64,000 nucleotides of DNA from Kitasatospora papulosa (GCF_000717245.1 NZ_JNYQ01000001.1:186001-250000), one strand, 5' to 3'; shown: positions 24,746-33,680, numbered from the stretch's first letter. The notes: a model not told the origin generated them from the sequence alone. Numbers and translations are program-made.

Positions 24746-25759
24746 TCAGTCCGCCCCGTGGCACGAGCGGTACGGACGCTCCGAACCGCACCAGCACGCC
24801 GCGCTGCGCGCCGGCGGCCACGGGACGGCGCGCCCACGGGCCGCGAGCGTCGTCGCGTACTGGGGGAGCAGGTCGGGGTCCGAGGGCGACGCGGCCTCCG
24901 AGGCGGCGAACGCCTCGTAGGAGGGGACCGTGCCCGTCACGATGCCGAGGTTCGGCGTGCCCGCGGCGTGCAGATCCCGCAACGCGGCCTCCAGACGGGC
25001 CAGATGGTCCTCGTGCGAGACGTACTCCTGGGACAGCTCCGGGTAGGCGGTCAGGAGTTCACGCAGCTCGTCCTGCGGCCAGTGCAGTACGGCGACGGGG
25101 AACGGGCGGGACAACGCGCTGCGGTAGGTGCCCAGTTCGGCGCGCAGCCGGTTGATCTCCGCCTGGAGCTCACCCGGGTCCGAGGAACCGAGGGCCCACA
25201 GGCGCTTCGGGTCGTGCAGTTCGTCGAGAGGGACGGCGGCCGTGTGGAGCGTGTCGGCCAGCTCGTCCCAGGCGTCATGGGCGACGCCCATCAGCCTGCG
25301 CACCCGGTGCCGTCCGATGAGCAGCGACTCGGTGGCGTACGGGACTTCCTCGCCCGGCGCCAGGAGGAGCGTCAGCGCGGTCGAGAAGAAGTCGTGGGCC
25401 GCCTCCAGCTCGTCGTGCGCCTCGAGCGTCTCCGCGGCGATCTCCCACGGTGCCGCGTCGAGCGGACCTGCGGCGCGGATGCCGTCGATGATCGCGCGGG
25501 CCTCCGCCTCGTGGCCGTACTCCCACAGGTTGGACGCCTTGAGCGCCTTGACCCGGTGCGGGTTCTCGACGGGGAAATCGGTGGAGGCCAGCAGTTCGTC
25601 GTAGAGCGTGCTCGCGCGGGCACGCTCCCCGGCGAGCTCCAGATGGGCGGCGGCCTGGAGGAACAGCGGTTCGTGGTCCTCGGGATACTGCCCCGCGGTG
25701 CGGAGCAGGCGCTCGGCTTCGGTGATGTGGTCGGCAGGCGTGTCGGGGCGCATGGCCAC
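24746..25759 (-). CDS. TPR protein with C-terminal SEC-C zinc motif
   Basis: A 337-residue cytoplasmic protein. Residues about 10-170 are tetratricopeptide-like helices (AERLLRTAGQYPEDHEPLF, AAHLELAGERARASTLYDEL, ASNLWEYGHEAEARAIID). The C-terminus carries the SEC-C zinc-binding motif CWCGSERPYRSCHG, as at the end of SecA. Such proteins are common in Streptomyces and are presumed to bind protein partners or ribosomes, but the exact role is unknown. It stands alone and is divergent from DUF6412. Confidence 0.85.
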   Translation of the reverse strand: MAMRPDTPADHITEAERLLRTAGQYPEDHEPLFLQAAAHLELAGERARASTLYDELLASTDFPVENPHRVKALKASNLWEYGHEAEARAIIDGIRAAGPLDAAPWEIAAETLEAHDELEAAHDFFSTALTLLLAPGEEVPYATESLLIGRHRVRRLMGVAHDAWDELADTLHTAAVPLDELHDPKRLWALGSSDPGELQAEINRLRAELGTYRSALSRPFPVAVLHWPQDELRELLTAYPELSQEYVSHEDHLARLEAALRDLHAAGTPNLGIVTGTVPSYEAFAASEAASPSDPDLLPQYATTLAARGRAVPWPPARSAACWCGSERPYRSCHGAD

Positions 25760-25948
25760 ACGGTACTGCGGGACGGGGGTGAGGTGAGAGGGCGCGGTGG
25801 GGAGCGCCGGTGAAGGCCGGCGGACGCCGGGGAGAACAGCCGGACCAGGGGACCGGGGGTGTGCGAGCCGGACAGCAGGACAAGCCGATCACGGAGAGCC
25901 CCCGCCGGGCTCTGCCCGCCCCCGGCGGCTCCTTCGGACGCCGGACGC

Positions 25949-25980
25949 CGATCGTGTATAACGGCTGGAGGACACGATCG
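25949..25980 (+). promoter_or_regulatory. Promoter overlapped by a 9-bp inverted repeat
   Basis: CGATCGTGT (25949-25957) and ACACGATCG (25972-25980) are exact inverted repeats 14 bp apart. A -10 like TATAAC lies at 25957-25962, with TTCGGA 18 bp upstream at 25933-25938 as a poor -35. It looks like an operator laid over the promoter of the DUF6412 and YidC-like genes. Confidence 0.55.
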
Positions 25981-26005
25981 GACGCGAAGCGAAGGGGGAG
26001 GGCCG

Positions 26006-26338
26006 ATGAACGACGACATGAACCGCGTACGCCGGGCGGTCGTCCGCCTCTGCCGCCCCGCCGCCCTCCTCGTCCTGTTCCTGACCGAGGTCCTCCTCGC
26101 CGAGGGCGGCAGCCTCTCCGCCGCCGTCGCGCTCGCCGCCACCGCGGCCGCCGGCTCGGCCCTCCTCGTCTGCTCCGTCATCAGCGCACGCTGCGCCGCC
26201 CCCGTACCCCGTACGAGAGTGCGCACCGCCATGCGCGACCGGGAGAAGCGCACCGCGTTCCTCCCGCAACGCGACCCCGACGCACGGGGACGCACCAGGC
26301 CCCGAGCGCCCGGGGCCGCCCTCCTGACGGCCGCGTAG
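26006..26338 (+). CDS. DUF6412 small membrane protein
   Basis: A 110-residue protein with two hydrophobic segments (AALLVLFLTEVLLAEGG and SAAVALAATAAAGSALLVCS) followed by a basic, charged tail. It matches the small actinobacterial DUF6412 proteins that typically precede a YidC-like gene. Start ATG 26006 behind GAAGGGGGAGGG. No activity is known; pairing with the insertase suggests a helper or regulatory role in membrane protein insertion. Confidence 0.75.
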   Translation: MNDDMNRVRRAVVRLCRPAALLVLFLTEVLLAEGGSLSAAVALAATAAAGSALLVCSVISARCAAPVPRTRVRTAMRDREKRTAFLPQRDPDARGRTRPRAPGAALLTAA

Positions 26339-26424
26339 AGGGCACACCTTCCACGACCTTCTGCGCGGGTCGTCCTGCCGAATCACCACTCCCCGGCACG
26401 ACGAGACCCCCGGAGGGCTCACCC

Positions 26425-27195
26425 ATGTCCGCGTTCATGTCCGCTTTCGCGAGCCTGGTCGGCGCCTTGGCCGACCTGCTCCAGCCCCTCTTCCAGCACG
26501 CGTCCACCGCCGCCGCGATCGTCCTGTTCACCGCCCTCGTACGGCTCGCCGTCCACCCCCTCTCACGGGCGGCGGCGCGTGGGCAGAAGGCCCGCACCAA
26601 GCTCCAGCCGCAGATCGCCGAACTGCGCAAGAAGCACTCCAAGAACCCCGACCGGATGCAGAAGGCGCTCATGGAGCTCCACGCGAAGGAGAAGGTCTCA
26701 CCCCTCTCCGGCTGCCTGCCGAGCCTGCTCCAGATGCCCGCCTTCTTCCTGCTCTACCACCTCTTCTCCAGCCAGAGGATCGGCGGCGAACCGAACTCGC
26801 TGCTCGGCCACGAGCTCTTCGGCGCCCCGCTCGGCGAGCGCTGGCACCACGCGCTCTCCGAGGGCGGTCCCTTCGGCCCGCAGGGGCTCGTCTACCTCGG
26901 GCTCTTCGTGATCGTCGCCGCCGTCGCCACCTTCAACTACGGACGGACCAAGCGGCAGATGGCGGCGAACCCCATGACGCCGGCCACCGGCCCGGACGGA
27001 CAGCCCGTCCCCGGCATGGGAGCGATGACGAAGGTCATGCCGCTGATGTCCTTCCTGACCCTCGTCTCCGTCGCCTACGTCCCGCTCGCGGCGGCTCTCT
27101 ACATCGTCACGAGCACCACCTGGACGGCCCTGGAGCGCGCCTACCTCTACCGGGAGACCCCGGCCGCCGAGGCCGCCGTCGCCCCCGCCGTCTGA
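26425..27195 (+). CDS. YidC/Oxa1-family membrane insertase paralog
   Basis: A 256-residue membrane protein of the YidC/Oxa1 family, which inserts and folds membrane proteins. Visible family traits are TALVRLAVHPLSRAAARGQK, the cytoplasmic charged loop LQPQIAELRKKHSKNPDRMQ, PLSGCLPSLLQMPAFFLLYH and a C-terminal pair of helices. It is shorter than the main YidC normally found beside rnpA near the replication origin and lacks that context, so it is a second copy. CGGAGGG at 26411-26417 sets the ATG at 26425. DUF6412 precedes it by 86 bp. Confidence 0.88.
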   Translation: MSAFMSAFASLVGALADLLQPLFQHASTAAAIVLFTALVRLAVHPLSRAAARGQKARTKLQPQIAELRKKHSKNPDRMQKALMELHAKEKVSPLSGCLPSLLQMPAFFLLYHLFSSQRIGGEPNSLLGHELFGAPLGERWHHALSEGGPFGPQGLVYLGLFVIVAAVATFNYGRTKRQMAANPMTPATGPDGQPVPGMGAMTKVMPLMSFLTLVSVAYVPLAAALYIVTSTTWTALERAYLYRETPAAEAAVAPAV

Positions 27196-27320
27196 GCGTC
27201 CCGGGTCCAGTGTGTGAACAGGGTCTTGCGGAGTGATCCGATGTCTTGGAGGATCGGCCAAGCCTTTCGCTGGCCGCAACCCACCGACGGGCTCGATCTC
27301 GACCAAGGGGAGATGGACCG

Positions 27321-28181
27321 TTGAAGCTTCTTCGAGTGGGTCCTGCGGGCTCGGAACGCCCCGCACTGCTTGACCGTAACGGGACCTTGCGTGACCTTTC
27401 GGGCCTCGTCCCCGACATCGACGGTGAGCTCCTCGCCGATGCCTCGGCGCTGACCCGGGTACGCGAGGCGGCCCAGACGCCCGACGTTCTGCCCCCGCTC
27501 GACGCGAACGGCCTCCGGGTCGGACCGCCTCTCGGGCGGATCGGCAAGATCGTGTGCATCGGGCTGAACTACCACGACCACGCGGCCGAGACCGGAGCGG
27601 CGATCCCGGACGAACCGATCCTGTTCTTCAAGGCCCCCGACACCGTCGTCGGCCCCGAGGACACCGTCCTCGTGCCGCGCCGCAGCCGGAAGACGGACTG
27701 GGAGGTCGAGCTCGCCGTCGTGATCGGCCGCACCGCCCGCTACCTGGACACCGCCGAGGAGGGGCTGGCGCACGTCGCCGGGTACGCGACCTCGCACGAC
27801 GTCTCCGAGCGGGAGTTCCAGATCGAGCGGGGCGGCACCTGGGACAAGGGCAAGAACTGCGAGACGTTCAACCCGCTCGGCCCCTGGCTCGTCACCGCCG
27901 ACGAGGTGCCCGACCCGCAGGCGCTGCCGATGAGGCTCTGGGTCAACGGGGAACTGAAGCAGGACGGCACGACGGCCCAGCAGATCTTCCCGGTCGGCGA
28001 GGTCGTGCGCTATCTGAGCCACTTCATGACGCTCTACCCGGGCGACGTCATCAACACCGGCACCCCCGCCGGGGTGGCCATGGGCCGCCCCGAGCCCAAG
28101 CCCTACCTCCGTGCGGGCGACGTGGTGGAGCTCGAGATCGAAGGGCTCGGACGCCAGCGCCAGGAACTCGAGGACGCCTAG
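27321..28181 (+). CDS. Fumarylacetoacetate hydrolase-family protein
   Basis: A 286-residue cytoplasmic FAH-family enzyme. KIVCIGLNYHDHAAETG, EPILFFKAPDTVVGPEDTV and DWEVELAVVIG carry the fold and the metal-binding acidic residues, with a further Asp in SHDVSEREFQ. Members cleave carbon-carbon bonds or decarboxylate beta-keto acids with Mg or Mn; the substrate here cannot be told. The start is TTG at 27321 behind a strong AAGGGGAGA site at 27305-27313. An upstream ATG at 27246 gives an unlikely basic leader. The rho-independent-like hairpin at 28187-28219 follows. Confidence 0.88.
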   Translation: MKLLRVGPAGSERPALLDRNGTLRDLSGLVPDIDGELLADASALTRVREAAQTPDVLPPLDANGLRVGPPLGRIGKIVCIGLNYHDHAAETGAAIPDEPILFFKAPDTVVGPEDTVLVPRRSRKTDWEVELAVVIGRTARYLDTAEEGLAHVAGYATSHDVSEREFQIERGGTWDKGKNCETFNPLGPWLVTADEVPDPQALPMRLWVNGELKQDGTTAQQIFPVGEVVRYLSHFMTLYPGDVINTGTPAGVAMGRPEPKPYLRAGDVVELEIEGLGRQRQELEDA

Positions 28182-28186
28182 ACGCG

Positions 28187-28219
28187 GAAGCGGCCGCCGG
28201 GAGACCCGGCGGCCGCTTC
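28187..28219. terminator. Strong bidirectional terminator hairpin
   Basis: GAAGCGGCCGCCGGG (28187-28201) and CCCGGCGGCCGCTTC (28205-28219) make a perfect 15-bp stem with a 3-nt loop between the convergent FAH and UPF0303 genes. Confidence 0.85.
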
Positions 28220-28226
28220 GGTGGCC

Positions 28227-28706
28227 TCAGTCCCGCGGACGCGCCGTGAACTGCTCCAGCGCCCGCACCACCAGCGCGTGGTCCTCCGCCTGCGGCAGCC
28301 CCGACACCGTGACCGAGCCGATCACGCCCGCACCCTCCACGGCGATCGGGAACGAGCCGCCGTGCGCGGCATACGTGTCCGGGTCCAGCCGCGAGGACTG
28401 CTCGAACGTCGTGCCCTTCGCCCGGAAACGCGTCCCGACGAGGTACGAACTCTCCCCGTACCGCTCCACGACCCTGCGCTTGCGGTCGATCCAGGCGTCG
28501 TTGTCCGCGCTCGACCCCGGCAGCGCGGCATGGAACATCTGCTGACCGCCCCGCCGGATGTCGATCGCGACCGGGGCGTGCCGCTCACGCGCCAGCTCGA
28601 CCAGCAGGCCGCCCAGCGCGTAGGCGTCGTCGTAGCCGAAGCGGGGCAGCGTCAGGCGCCGTTCCTGCGCGATCAGCTCGGAGACGGTCGGTGTACCGGT
28701 GCTCAT
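28227..28706 (-). CDS. UPF0303 / heme-degrading-domain (GlcG-HbpS fold) protein
   Basis: A 159-residue cytoplasmic protein of the UPF0303 family, which shares the GlcG/HbpS fold. Typical are APVAIDIRRGGQQMFHAALPG, NDAWIDRKRRVVER and YAAHGGSFPIAVEGAGVIGS. Members bind heme or small ligands; the activity in bacteria is not settled. Its ATG overlaps the Gfo/Idh stop (28703-28706), so it is cotranscribed with that gene. The family is widespread and the length normal. Confidence 0.85.
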   Translation of the reverse strand: MSTGTPTVSELIAQERRLTLPRFGYDDAYALGGLLVELARERHAPVAIDIRRGGQQMFHAALPGSSADNDAWIDRKRRVVERYGESSYLVGTRFRAKGTTFEQSSRLDPDTYAAHGGSFPIAVEGAGVIGSVTVSGLPQAEDHALVVRALEQFTARPRD

Positions 28707-29809
28707 GCGTGCTGCTCCTCGTCGTGGTGGGGGAGGAGGGTCACGGACACGCCCTCGCGGGCCGAGCGCCGTGCCGCCTCCAGGACGTCCAGCGCGGCGG
28801 CGGCCTGCAGCGCCGTCACCGGGTTCTCGCCCTCGCCGCGCAGGGCGGCGGCCACAGCGGCGTAGTACGCGGGGTAGTCACCCGGCAGCGTGCGGACCGG
28901 GTCGCCGCCGCCGGTCAGCGGGGACTCACCGGAACCCACCCGACCCCACAGCTCCTCGGGCTCCTCGCCCCACGGCTCGCCGGCCACCGGACGCGCGCCC
29001 TCGCGCAGAGCCGCCTCCTGCGGGTCGAGGCCGTACTTCACATAGCCGGCCTTCGAGCCCAGCGCCCGGAAGCGCGGGCCGAGCTGCGCGGTGGTGGCGC
29101 TCGCGTACAGATGGGAGCGCACCCCGTTGACGTGGGTGATCGCGATGAACGTGTCGTCGTCGGCCGCCGCGCCCGGACGGCGCACGTCGGACTCCGCGTA
29201 CACCTGCACCGCGGGCCCGAACAGGGTGAGCGCCTGGTCGACGACATGGCTGCCCAGGTCGTACAGCAGCCCGCCGATCTCCTCCGGGTCGCCCGACTCG
29301 CGCCAGCCGCCCTTCAGCTGCGGGCGCCACCGCTCGAAGCGCGACTCGAAACGCTGCACCTCACCGAGCTCGCCCTCCTCGATCAGGCCGGCCAGCGTCA
29401 GGAAGTCGTTGTCCCAGCGGCGGTTCTGGAACACGGAGAGCAGCAGCCCCCGCTCCGCGGCCAGTGCGGCCAGCTCGCGCGCCTCGGCGGCCGTACCGGC
29501 GAGCGGCTTGTCCACGACGACCGGAAGCCCCGCCTCCAGCGCGGCCCGGGCGAGCGGGACGTGGGTCTTGTTCGGCGAGGCGATCACGATCAGGTCCAGC
29601 TCGTCCGCGCGCGGCCACAGCTCCTCGGGCGAGGAGGCCGGCCGCACGCCGGGGAACTCGGCGCGGGCCTGCGCCTGCCGCTCCTCGTTCGACGTGACGA
29701 CCGTGTCGAGGACGAGGCCCCCGGTCGCGGAGACCAGCGGGGCGTGGAAGACGGAACCCGCCAGGCCGTAGCCGACGAGCCCGACGCGGAGAGGAGCGTT
29801 GGCAGTCAT
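28703..29809 (-). CDS. Gfo/Idh/MocA-family oxidoreductase
   Basis: A 368-residue NAD(P)-dependent sugar or cyclitol oxidoreductase. The Rossmann motif is GLVGYGLAGSVFHAPL near the N-terminus and the catalytic-site EKP-equivalent reads VVVDKPLAGT. The C-terminal alpha/beta domain includes GGLLYDLGSHVVDQAL. I chose the ATG at 29809; a GTG three codons upstream is possible. It is divergent from a ROK repressor across 53 bp, which probably controls it. The exact substrate is not predictable. Confidence 0.9.
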   Translation of the reverse strand: MTANAPLRVGLVGYGLAGSVFHAPLVSATGGLVLDTVVTSNEERQAQARAEFPGVRPASSPEELWPRADELDLIVIASPNKTHVPLARAALEAGLPVVVDKPLAGTAAEARELAALAAERGLLLSVFQNRRWDNDFLTLAGLIEEGELGEVQRFESRFERWRPQLKGGWRESGDPEEIGGLLYDLGSHVVDQALTLFGPAVQVYAESDVRRPGAAADDDTFIAITHVNGVRSHLYASATTAQLGPRFRALGSKAGYVKYGLDPQEAALREGARPVAGEPWGEEPEELWGRVGSGESPLTGGGDPVRTLPGDYPAYYAAVAAALRGEGENPVTALQAAAALDVLEAARRSAREGVSVTLLPHHDEEQHA

Positions 29810-29820
29810 GCGAACCACTT

Positions 29821-29860
29821 AAGCAACGCTGTTGCCAAAGTGCAAGCGATGGGGACAATG
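29821..29860 (+). promoter_or_regulatory. Divergent promoter/operator of the ROK gene
   Basis: GCAACGCTGTTGC (29823-29835) is a 5-3-5 inverted repeat typical of a repressor site. TTGCCA (29832-29837) and GACAAT (29854-29859), 16 bp apart, form a good promoter. Transcription would start within a few bases of the GTG codons at 29863 and 29866, so the ROK message may be leaderless. Confidence 0.5.
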
Positions 29861-29862
29861 GT

Positions 29863-31020
29863 GTGGTGAACAGGAGTAACAGCAGGAGCGGCGGGGCGAA
29901 TCTCCCGTCCCTGCGCCACCACAACGCGTCGCTCGTCCTCGACCTGCTGCGCGTGGCCGGTGAGCAGGGCATCAGCCGGCTGGAGCTCGCCGAGCGCACC
30001 GGACTCACCCCGCAGGCCGTCAGCAAGATCACCGCCCGGCTCCGGGCGGAGGGGCTCGCCGCGGAAGCCGGCCGGCTCGCCTCCACCGGGGGCAAGCCCC
30101 GCACCGTCCTGCGCCTCGTCCCGGACGCCGGGTACGCCGTCGGACTCCACCTGGACCGCGACGAACTCACCGCCGTCCTCGCCGACCTCTCCGGCACCAC
30201 GGTCGCGACCCGCACCGTCCCGCTCGACCTCGGAGCCCCGGCCGCCGAGGTCCTCGCCACGGCCGCCCAAGCGGTGCGGACCGTACGGACGGACGCCCCC
30301 CGGGCCCCCGGAGCCGCGGCCCCGCAGGTCTTCGGCGTGGGCGTCGCCCTGCCCGGCCCGCTGGACCACCGCGGCGGGGTGCTGCACCGCGTCACCGGCT
30401 TCCCGCAGTGGGACGGCTACCCGCTGCGCGACGCCCTCGCCGAGCACGCCGGGCTGCCCGTCGTCGTCGACAAGGACACCAACGCCGCCGCCCTCGGTCT
30501 CGCCCTGCGGGAACGGGCCGACGCCGACTTCGCCTACCTCCACCTGGGCACCGGCCTCGGCGCCGGACTCGTCCTCGGGGGAGCCGTGCACCGCGGGGCC
30601 CGCACCGGGGCCGGGGAGTTCGGCCACCAGACGCTCCAGCTGGACGGCCCTCCGTGCGGCTGCGGCGGGCGCGGCTGCGTCGAGGCGCTCTGCCTGGCCG
30701 CCGACGCACGCGGCGACATCACCGAGGCGGCCCGGGTCCTCGGAGCGGGCGCCGCGAACCTCGTCGGGCTCCTCGACATCGACCGGGTCGTCCTCGGCGG
30801 ACGTACGGTCGCCGCCCACGAGGACGCCTATGTGAGCGGGGTGCGCGCGGTCATCGAGGAGCGCGCCCGCCGGGAGGGCACCACCACCGTCCCCGTCACC
30901 GTGGCAGGAGGCGGCGACCGCCCCGTCGCGGAAGGAGCGGCCCAGCTGATCCTCGCCCCGCTCTTCGGCCGCGCGGGAGAGGACGGCGGCGAGCGGGCGC
31001 CGCTGGCGCGGGGCCGGTGA
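29863..31020 (+). CDS. ROK-family transcriptional regulator
   Basis: A 385-residue ROK repressor. The N-terminal winged helix reads NASLVLDLLRVAGEQGISRL followed by RTGLTPQAVSKITARLRAEG. The sugar-kinase-like domain shows DKDTNAAALG, LHLGTGLGAGLVL, GEFGHQTLQ and the zinc site CGCGGRGCVEAL. Such proteins sense sugars or phosphosugars and repress transport or catabolic genes. Promoter spacing suggests a leaderless GTG start (29863 or 29866). It probably regulates the divergent Gfo/Idh-UPF0303 operon and itself. A perfect hairpin at 31038-31067 follows. Confidence 0.9.
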   Translation: MVNRSNSRSGGANLPSLRHHNASLVLDLLRVAGEQGISRLELAERTGLTPQAVSKITARLRAEGLAAEAGRLASTGGKPRTVLRLVPDAGYAVGLHLDRDELTAVLADLSGTTVATRTVPLDLGAPAAEVLATAAQAVRTVRTDAPRAPGAAAPQVFGVGVALPGPLDHRGGVLHRVTGFPQWDGYPLRDALAEHAGLPVVVDKDTNAAALGLALRERADADFAYLHLGTGLGAGLVLGGAVHRGARTGAGEFGHQTLQLDGPPCGCGGRGCVEALCLAADARGDITEAARVLGAGAANLVGLLDIDRVVLGGRTVAAHEDAYVSGVRAVIEERARREGTTTVPVTVAGGGDRPVAEGAAQLILAPLFGRAGEDGGERAPLARGR

Positions 31021-31037
31021 AACGCCACCGGGCGGGG

Positions 31038-31067
31038 CCGTTCGGGCGGATCCCGACGCCCGAACGG
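31038..31067 (+). terminator. Terminator hairpin after ROK gene
   Basis: CCGTTCGGGCG (31038-31048) and CGCCCGAACGG (31057-31067) form a perfect 11-bp stem with an 8-nt loop, 18 bp after the ROK stop codon. Confidence 0.8.
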
Positions 31068-31231
31068 GCGGTACGGGGCGCCGAGCGTTGGCGGTCCCAC
31101 GCGCGCGCGTGACAGCGTCGTGGGCGGAAACGTACCGCCAGGGCCGTACGTCCGGCCGCGCGTGGCGGTGCCGCCGCCGGCAGACGGCCGCCCGCCCCGG
31201 CCGTTCGCGAGCAGCGAAGGGTGGAACCACC

Positions 31232-32113
31232 GTGTCCAGCAGACCTCCCGTACGGCTGCGCGACGGCCGTGCCCTCACCCGGCTCGGACTGGCCGCGGGG
31301 CTGGCCGTTCCGGTGAGCCTCCTCGGAGTCCCGGCCGCCGTCGCCATCCCGGTCACCGTCCCCGCCGCGACCGGAGCCCCGGCCCACGCCGTCGCCGTCG
31401 CGGCCCCGGAGTCGCCCGCCTGCGGCGACCCCGACGGCGAGGACTTCCCCATCGAGACGCGGATCCACGGCGGCCCCGACACCTACGCCTCCGGCGGCGG
31501 CTACGGGACCTGGTTCCTGGACCTCACCAACACGACCTCCGCGTCGTGCCACTCCATCCACCCCGTCCTGGTGCTCACCGACGAGGACCGGACGCTCACG
31601 GCCGAACAGATCCAGCTGGAGTTCACCGAGCGGGCGCACCCCGACGAGGAACACCGGGTGAGCTGGGAGTCCACCGACCGCGACGAGCAGATCGGCGTCT
31701 TCGGCGGCGGGGAGCAGGACGACGACTTCCCCGGCTTCACCGTCCCCGCGAGCAGGACCGTCACGGTCGAGGTCCGGATGGCCTTCACCTCCGACACCCG
31801 GCCCGGCAGGGTCACGGCCCACGCCGCCATCGTCCAGCGGCGTGCCGCCGGGGACGAGGCCGAGCAGGCCGGCAGCGACGGGGACTGGGTGGGCGAGTCC
31901 GCCGCGTACACCTTCGCCGTGGTCGACGGCGGCGTCGAGGCGCCCGGGGACGACGGGGCCGTGACGGACGCGGAAGGCGACCCCGTGCCCGAGCTCGCCC
32001 GCACCGGCCAGGCGCGCGCGCTCCGCGGAGCCGGCCTCGCCGCCGTGACGCTCGTCCTTACCGGAGCGGCCGCGGTGCTCTGGTCCCGGCGCCTGCGCGG
32101 GGGTCGCCACTGA
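31232..32113 (+). CDS. Secreted LAxTG-type cell-wall surface protein
   Basis: A 293-residue exported protein. A signal peptide (LTRLGLAAGLAVPVSLLGVPAAVA) is followed by an extracellular beta-rich domain with two cysteines. The C-terminus has the sortase signal ELARTG, then a hydrophobic segment (GLAAVTLVLTGAAAVLW) and a basic tail RRLRGGRH. LARTG fits the LAxTG motif used by streptomycete class E sortases. I chose the GTG at 31232 because the signal peptide begins there; the open frame upstream is not signal-like. Function at the surface is unknown. Confidence 0.78.
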   Translation: MSSRPPVRLRDGRALTRLGLAAGLAVPVSLLGVPAAVAIPVTVPAATGAPAHAVAVAAPESPACGDPDGEDFPIETRIHGGPDTYASGGGYGTWFLDLTNTTSASCHSIHPVLVLTDEDRTLTAEQIQLEFTERAHPDEEHRVSWESTDRDEQIGVFGGGEQDDDFPGFTVPASRTVTVEVRMAFTSDTRPGRVTAHAAIVQRRAAGDEAEQAGSDGDWVGESAAYTFAVVDGGVEAPGDDGAVTDAEGDPVPELARTGQARALRGAGLAAVTLVLTGAAAVLWSRRLRGGRH

Positions 32114-32254
32114 TCCGGTTCGCGGGTCCGTGTGATCAACCGGTTCCGTCCGCCGTGACGTGCAGCCTAGGATCGGGAGCGTCGGCGCTGCACAACGCGG
32201 TGCCGCCGGCGTCCAGCACCTCGGTGCACAGCGCGTACGGCAGGAGTCCGTCAC

Positions 32255-33049
32255 ATGGCAGAGCGCAAGCCGATCGAATCCTGGCTGACCGACATGGACG
32301 GCGTCCTCATCCACGAGGGCACGCCGATCCCCGGGGCCGACGCCTTCATCAAGCGGCTGCGGGATTCCGGACTGCCCTTCCTGGTCCTCACCAACAACTC
32401 CATCTACACCGCCCGCGACCTGCACGCGCGCCTCAAGCGCATGGGTCTCGACGTGCCCGTGGAGAACATCTGGACCTCCGCCCTGGCCACCGCCCAGTTC
32501 CTGGACGACCAGCGCCCGCGCGGCACGGCGTACGTCATCGGCGAGGCCGGCCTCACCACCGCACTGCACGACATCGGCTACGTCCTCACCGACCACGAGC
32601 CCGACTACGTCGTCCTCGGCGAGACCCGCACCTACAGCTTCGAGGCGCTCACCAAGGCGATCCGGCTGATCAACGGCGGTGCCCGCTTCATCTGCACCAA
32701 CCCCGACGAGACCGGCCCGTCCGCCGAGGGCCCGCTGCCCGCGACCGGTTCGGTCGCCGCGCTCATCACGAAGGCCACCGGCAAGGCGCCGTACTTCGCG
32801 GGCAAGCCCAACCCGCTGATGATGCGGACCGGGCTCAACGCGATCGGTGCCCACTCCGAGACCTCCGCCATGATCGGCGACCGGATGGACACCGACGTGC
32901 TGGCCGGGCTGGAGGCGGGGATGCAGACCTTCCTGGTCCTCACCGGCCTGACCACGGAGGCCGACATGGACCGTTATCCCTTCCGGCCCTCCACGGTGGT
33001 CGACTCGATCGCGGACCTCGTGGACCTGGTCGACCTCCCGATGCCGTGA
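32255..33049 (+). CDS. HAD-IIA family sugar-phosphate phosphatase (NagD-like)
   Basis: A 264-residue cytoplasmic haloacid dehalogenase-type phosphatase. Motif I is LTDMDGVLIHEG with the nucleophilic aspartate, motif II is LVLTNNS, the lysine motif is in FAGKPNPLM and motif III is MIGDRMDTDVLAG. The cap domain is of the IIA (NagD/AraL) type. Substrates of the class are small sugar or nucleotide phosphates. ATG at 32255. No operon partner is obvious. Confidence 0.9.
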   Translation: MAERKPIESWLTDMDGVLIHEGTPIPGADAFIKRLRDSGLPFLVLTNNSIYTARDLHARLKRMGLDVPVENIWTSALATAQFLDDQRPRGTAYVIGEAGLTTALHDIGYVLTDHEPDYVVLGETRTYSFEALTKAIRLINGGARFICTNPDETGPSAEGPLPATGSVAALITKATGKAPYFAGKPNPLMMRTGLNAIGAHSETSAMIGDRMDTDVLAGLEAGMQTFLVLTGLTTEADMDRYPFRPSTVVDSIADLVDLVDLPMP

Positions 33050-33115
33050 CCCGAGCGGGCTACAGCGGATGCGGGGTGCCCTCCCAGGCGTGAACCTTTC
33101 CTCAGGAGGTTTACG

Positions 33116-33679
33116 ATGCGTTCACTGCCCCTCACTTTCTGTGCCGCGATCGTGGCCGGGACGATAGCCCTTCCCGCGTCCGCCGCGTCGGCCGGGTCCA
33201 AGACCGAGAACCCCGGTGACGAGAAGCGTTCGGGAACGGTCTCGGTCAGCCCGTCGCGTGTCTCCCCCGGCGGGGAGGTGGAGCTCCGGGTCGACGTCTG
33301 CGGCAAGGACAGGTCGGCCCGCGGCAACTCCGAGGCGTTCGCTTCCGAAGCGCGCTTCGAGCCGGCCGACGGCAAGGGCCTCGTCGCCCACGCCAGGATC
33401 CGCTCCGACGCCGCACCCGACGACTACGAGATCTGGGTGACCTGCAAGGACGGCCACGGCAAGGCCACCGGCACGGTCACCGTCGTCCATCACGGCCGCC
33501 CCTCGCCCGTCGCCCCCGTCCGGGCCGGCGGCGGAGGTACCGCGGTGCTGGCCGAGGAGGCCGCGGCCGACGAGGGCCCCGGCACCCGGCACGCCGTCAT
33601 CGGACTCGGACTCGGCGCCGTAGCGGCCGTCGCCGTCGCGTTCCGCGGCGCGCGCCGACGCCGCTCGGCGCTCCACTGA
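33116..33679 (+). CDS. Secreted membrane-anchored protein of unknown function
   Basis: A 187-residue protein with a signal peptide (LPLTFCAAIVAGTIALPASA), a beta-sandwich-like domain (SGTVSVSPSRVSPGGEVELR and IWVTCKDGHGKATGTVTVVH, with paired cysteines) and a C-terminal hydrophobic segment (HAVIGLGLGAVAAVAVAF) ending RGARRRRSALH. It lacks a clear LPxTG or LAxTG motif. It directly precedes the sortase by one base, the usual layout for this actinobacterial pair, so it may be the sortase substrate or helper. AGGAGG at about 33103-33108 sets the ATG at 33116. Confidence 0.8.
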   Translation: MRSLPLTFCAAIVAGTIALPASAASAGSKTENPGDEKRSGTVSVSPSRVSPGGEVELRVDVCGKDRSARGNSEAFASEARFEPADGKGLVAHARIRSDAAPDDYEIWVTCKDGHGKATGTVTVVHHGRPSPVAPVRAGGGGTAVLAEEAAADEGPGTRHAVIGLGLGAVAAVAVAFRGARRRRSALH

Positions 33680-33680
33680 C

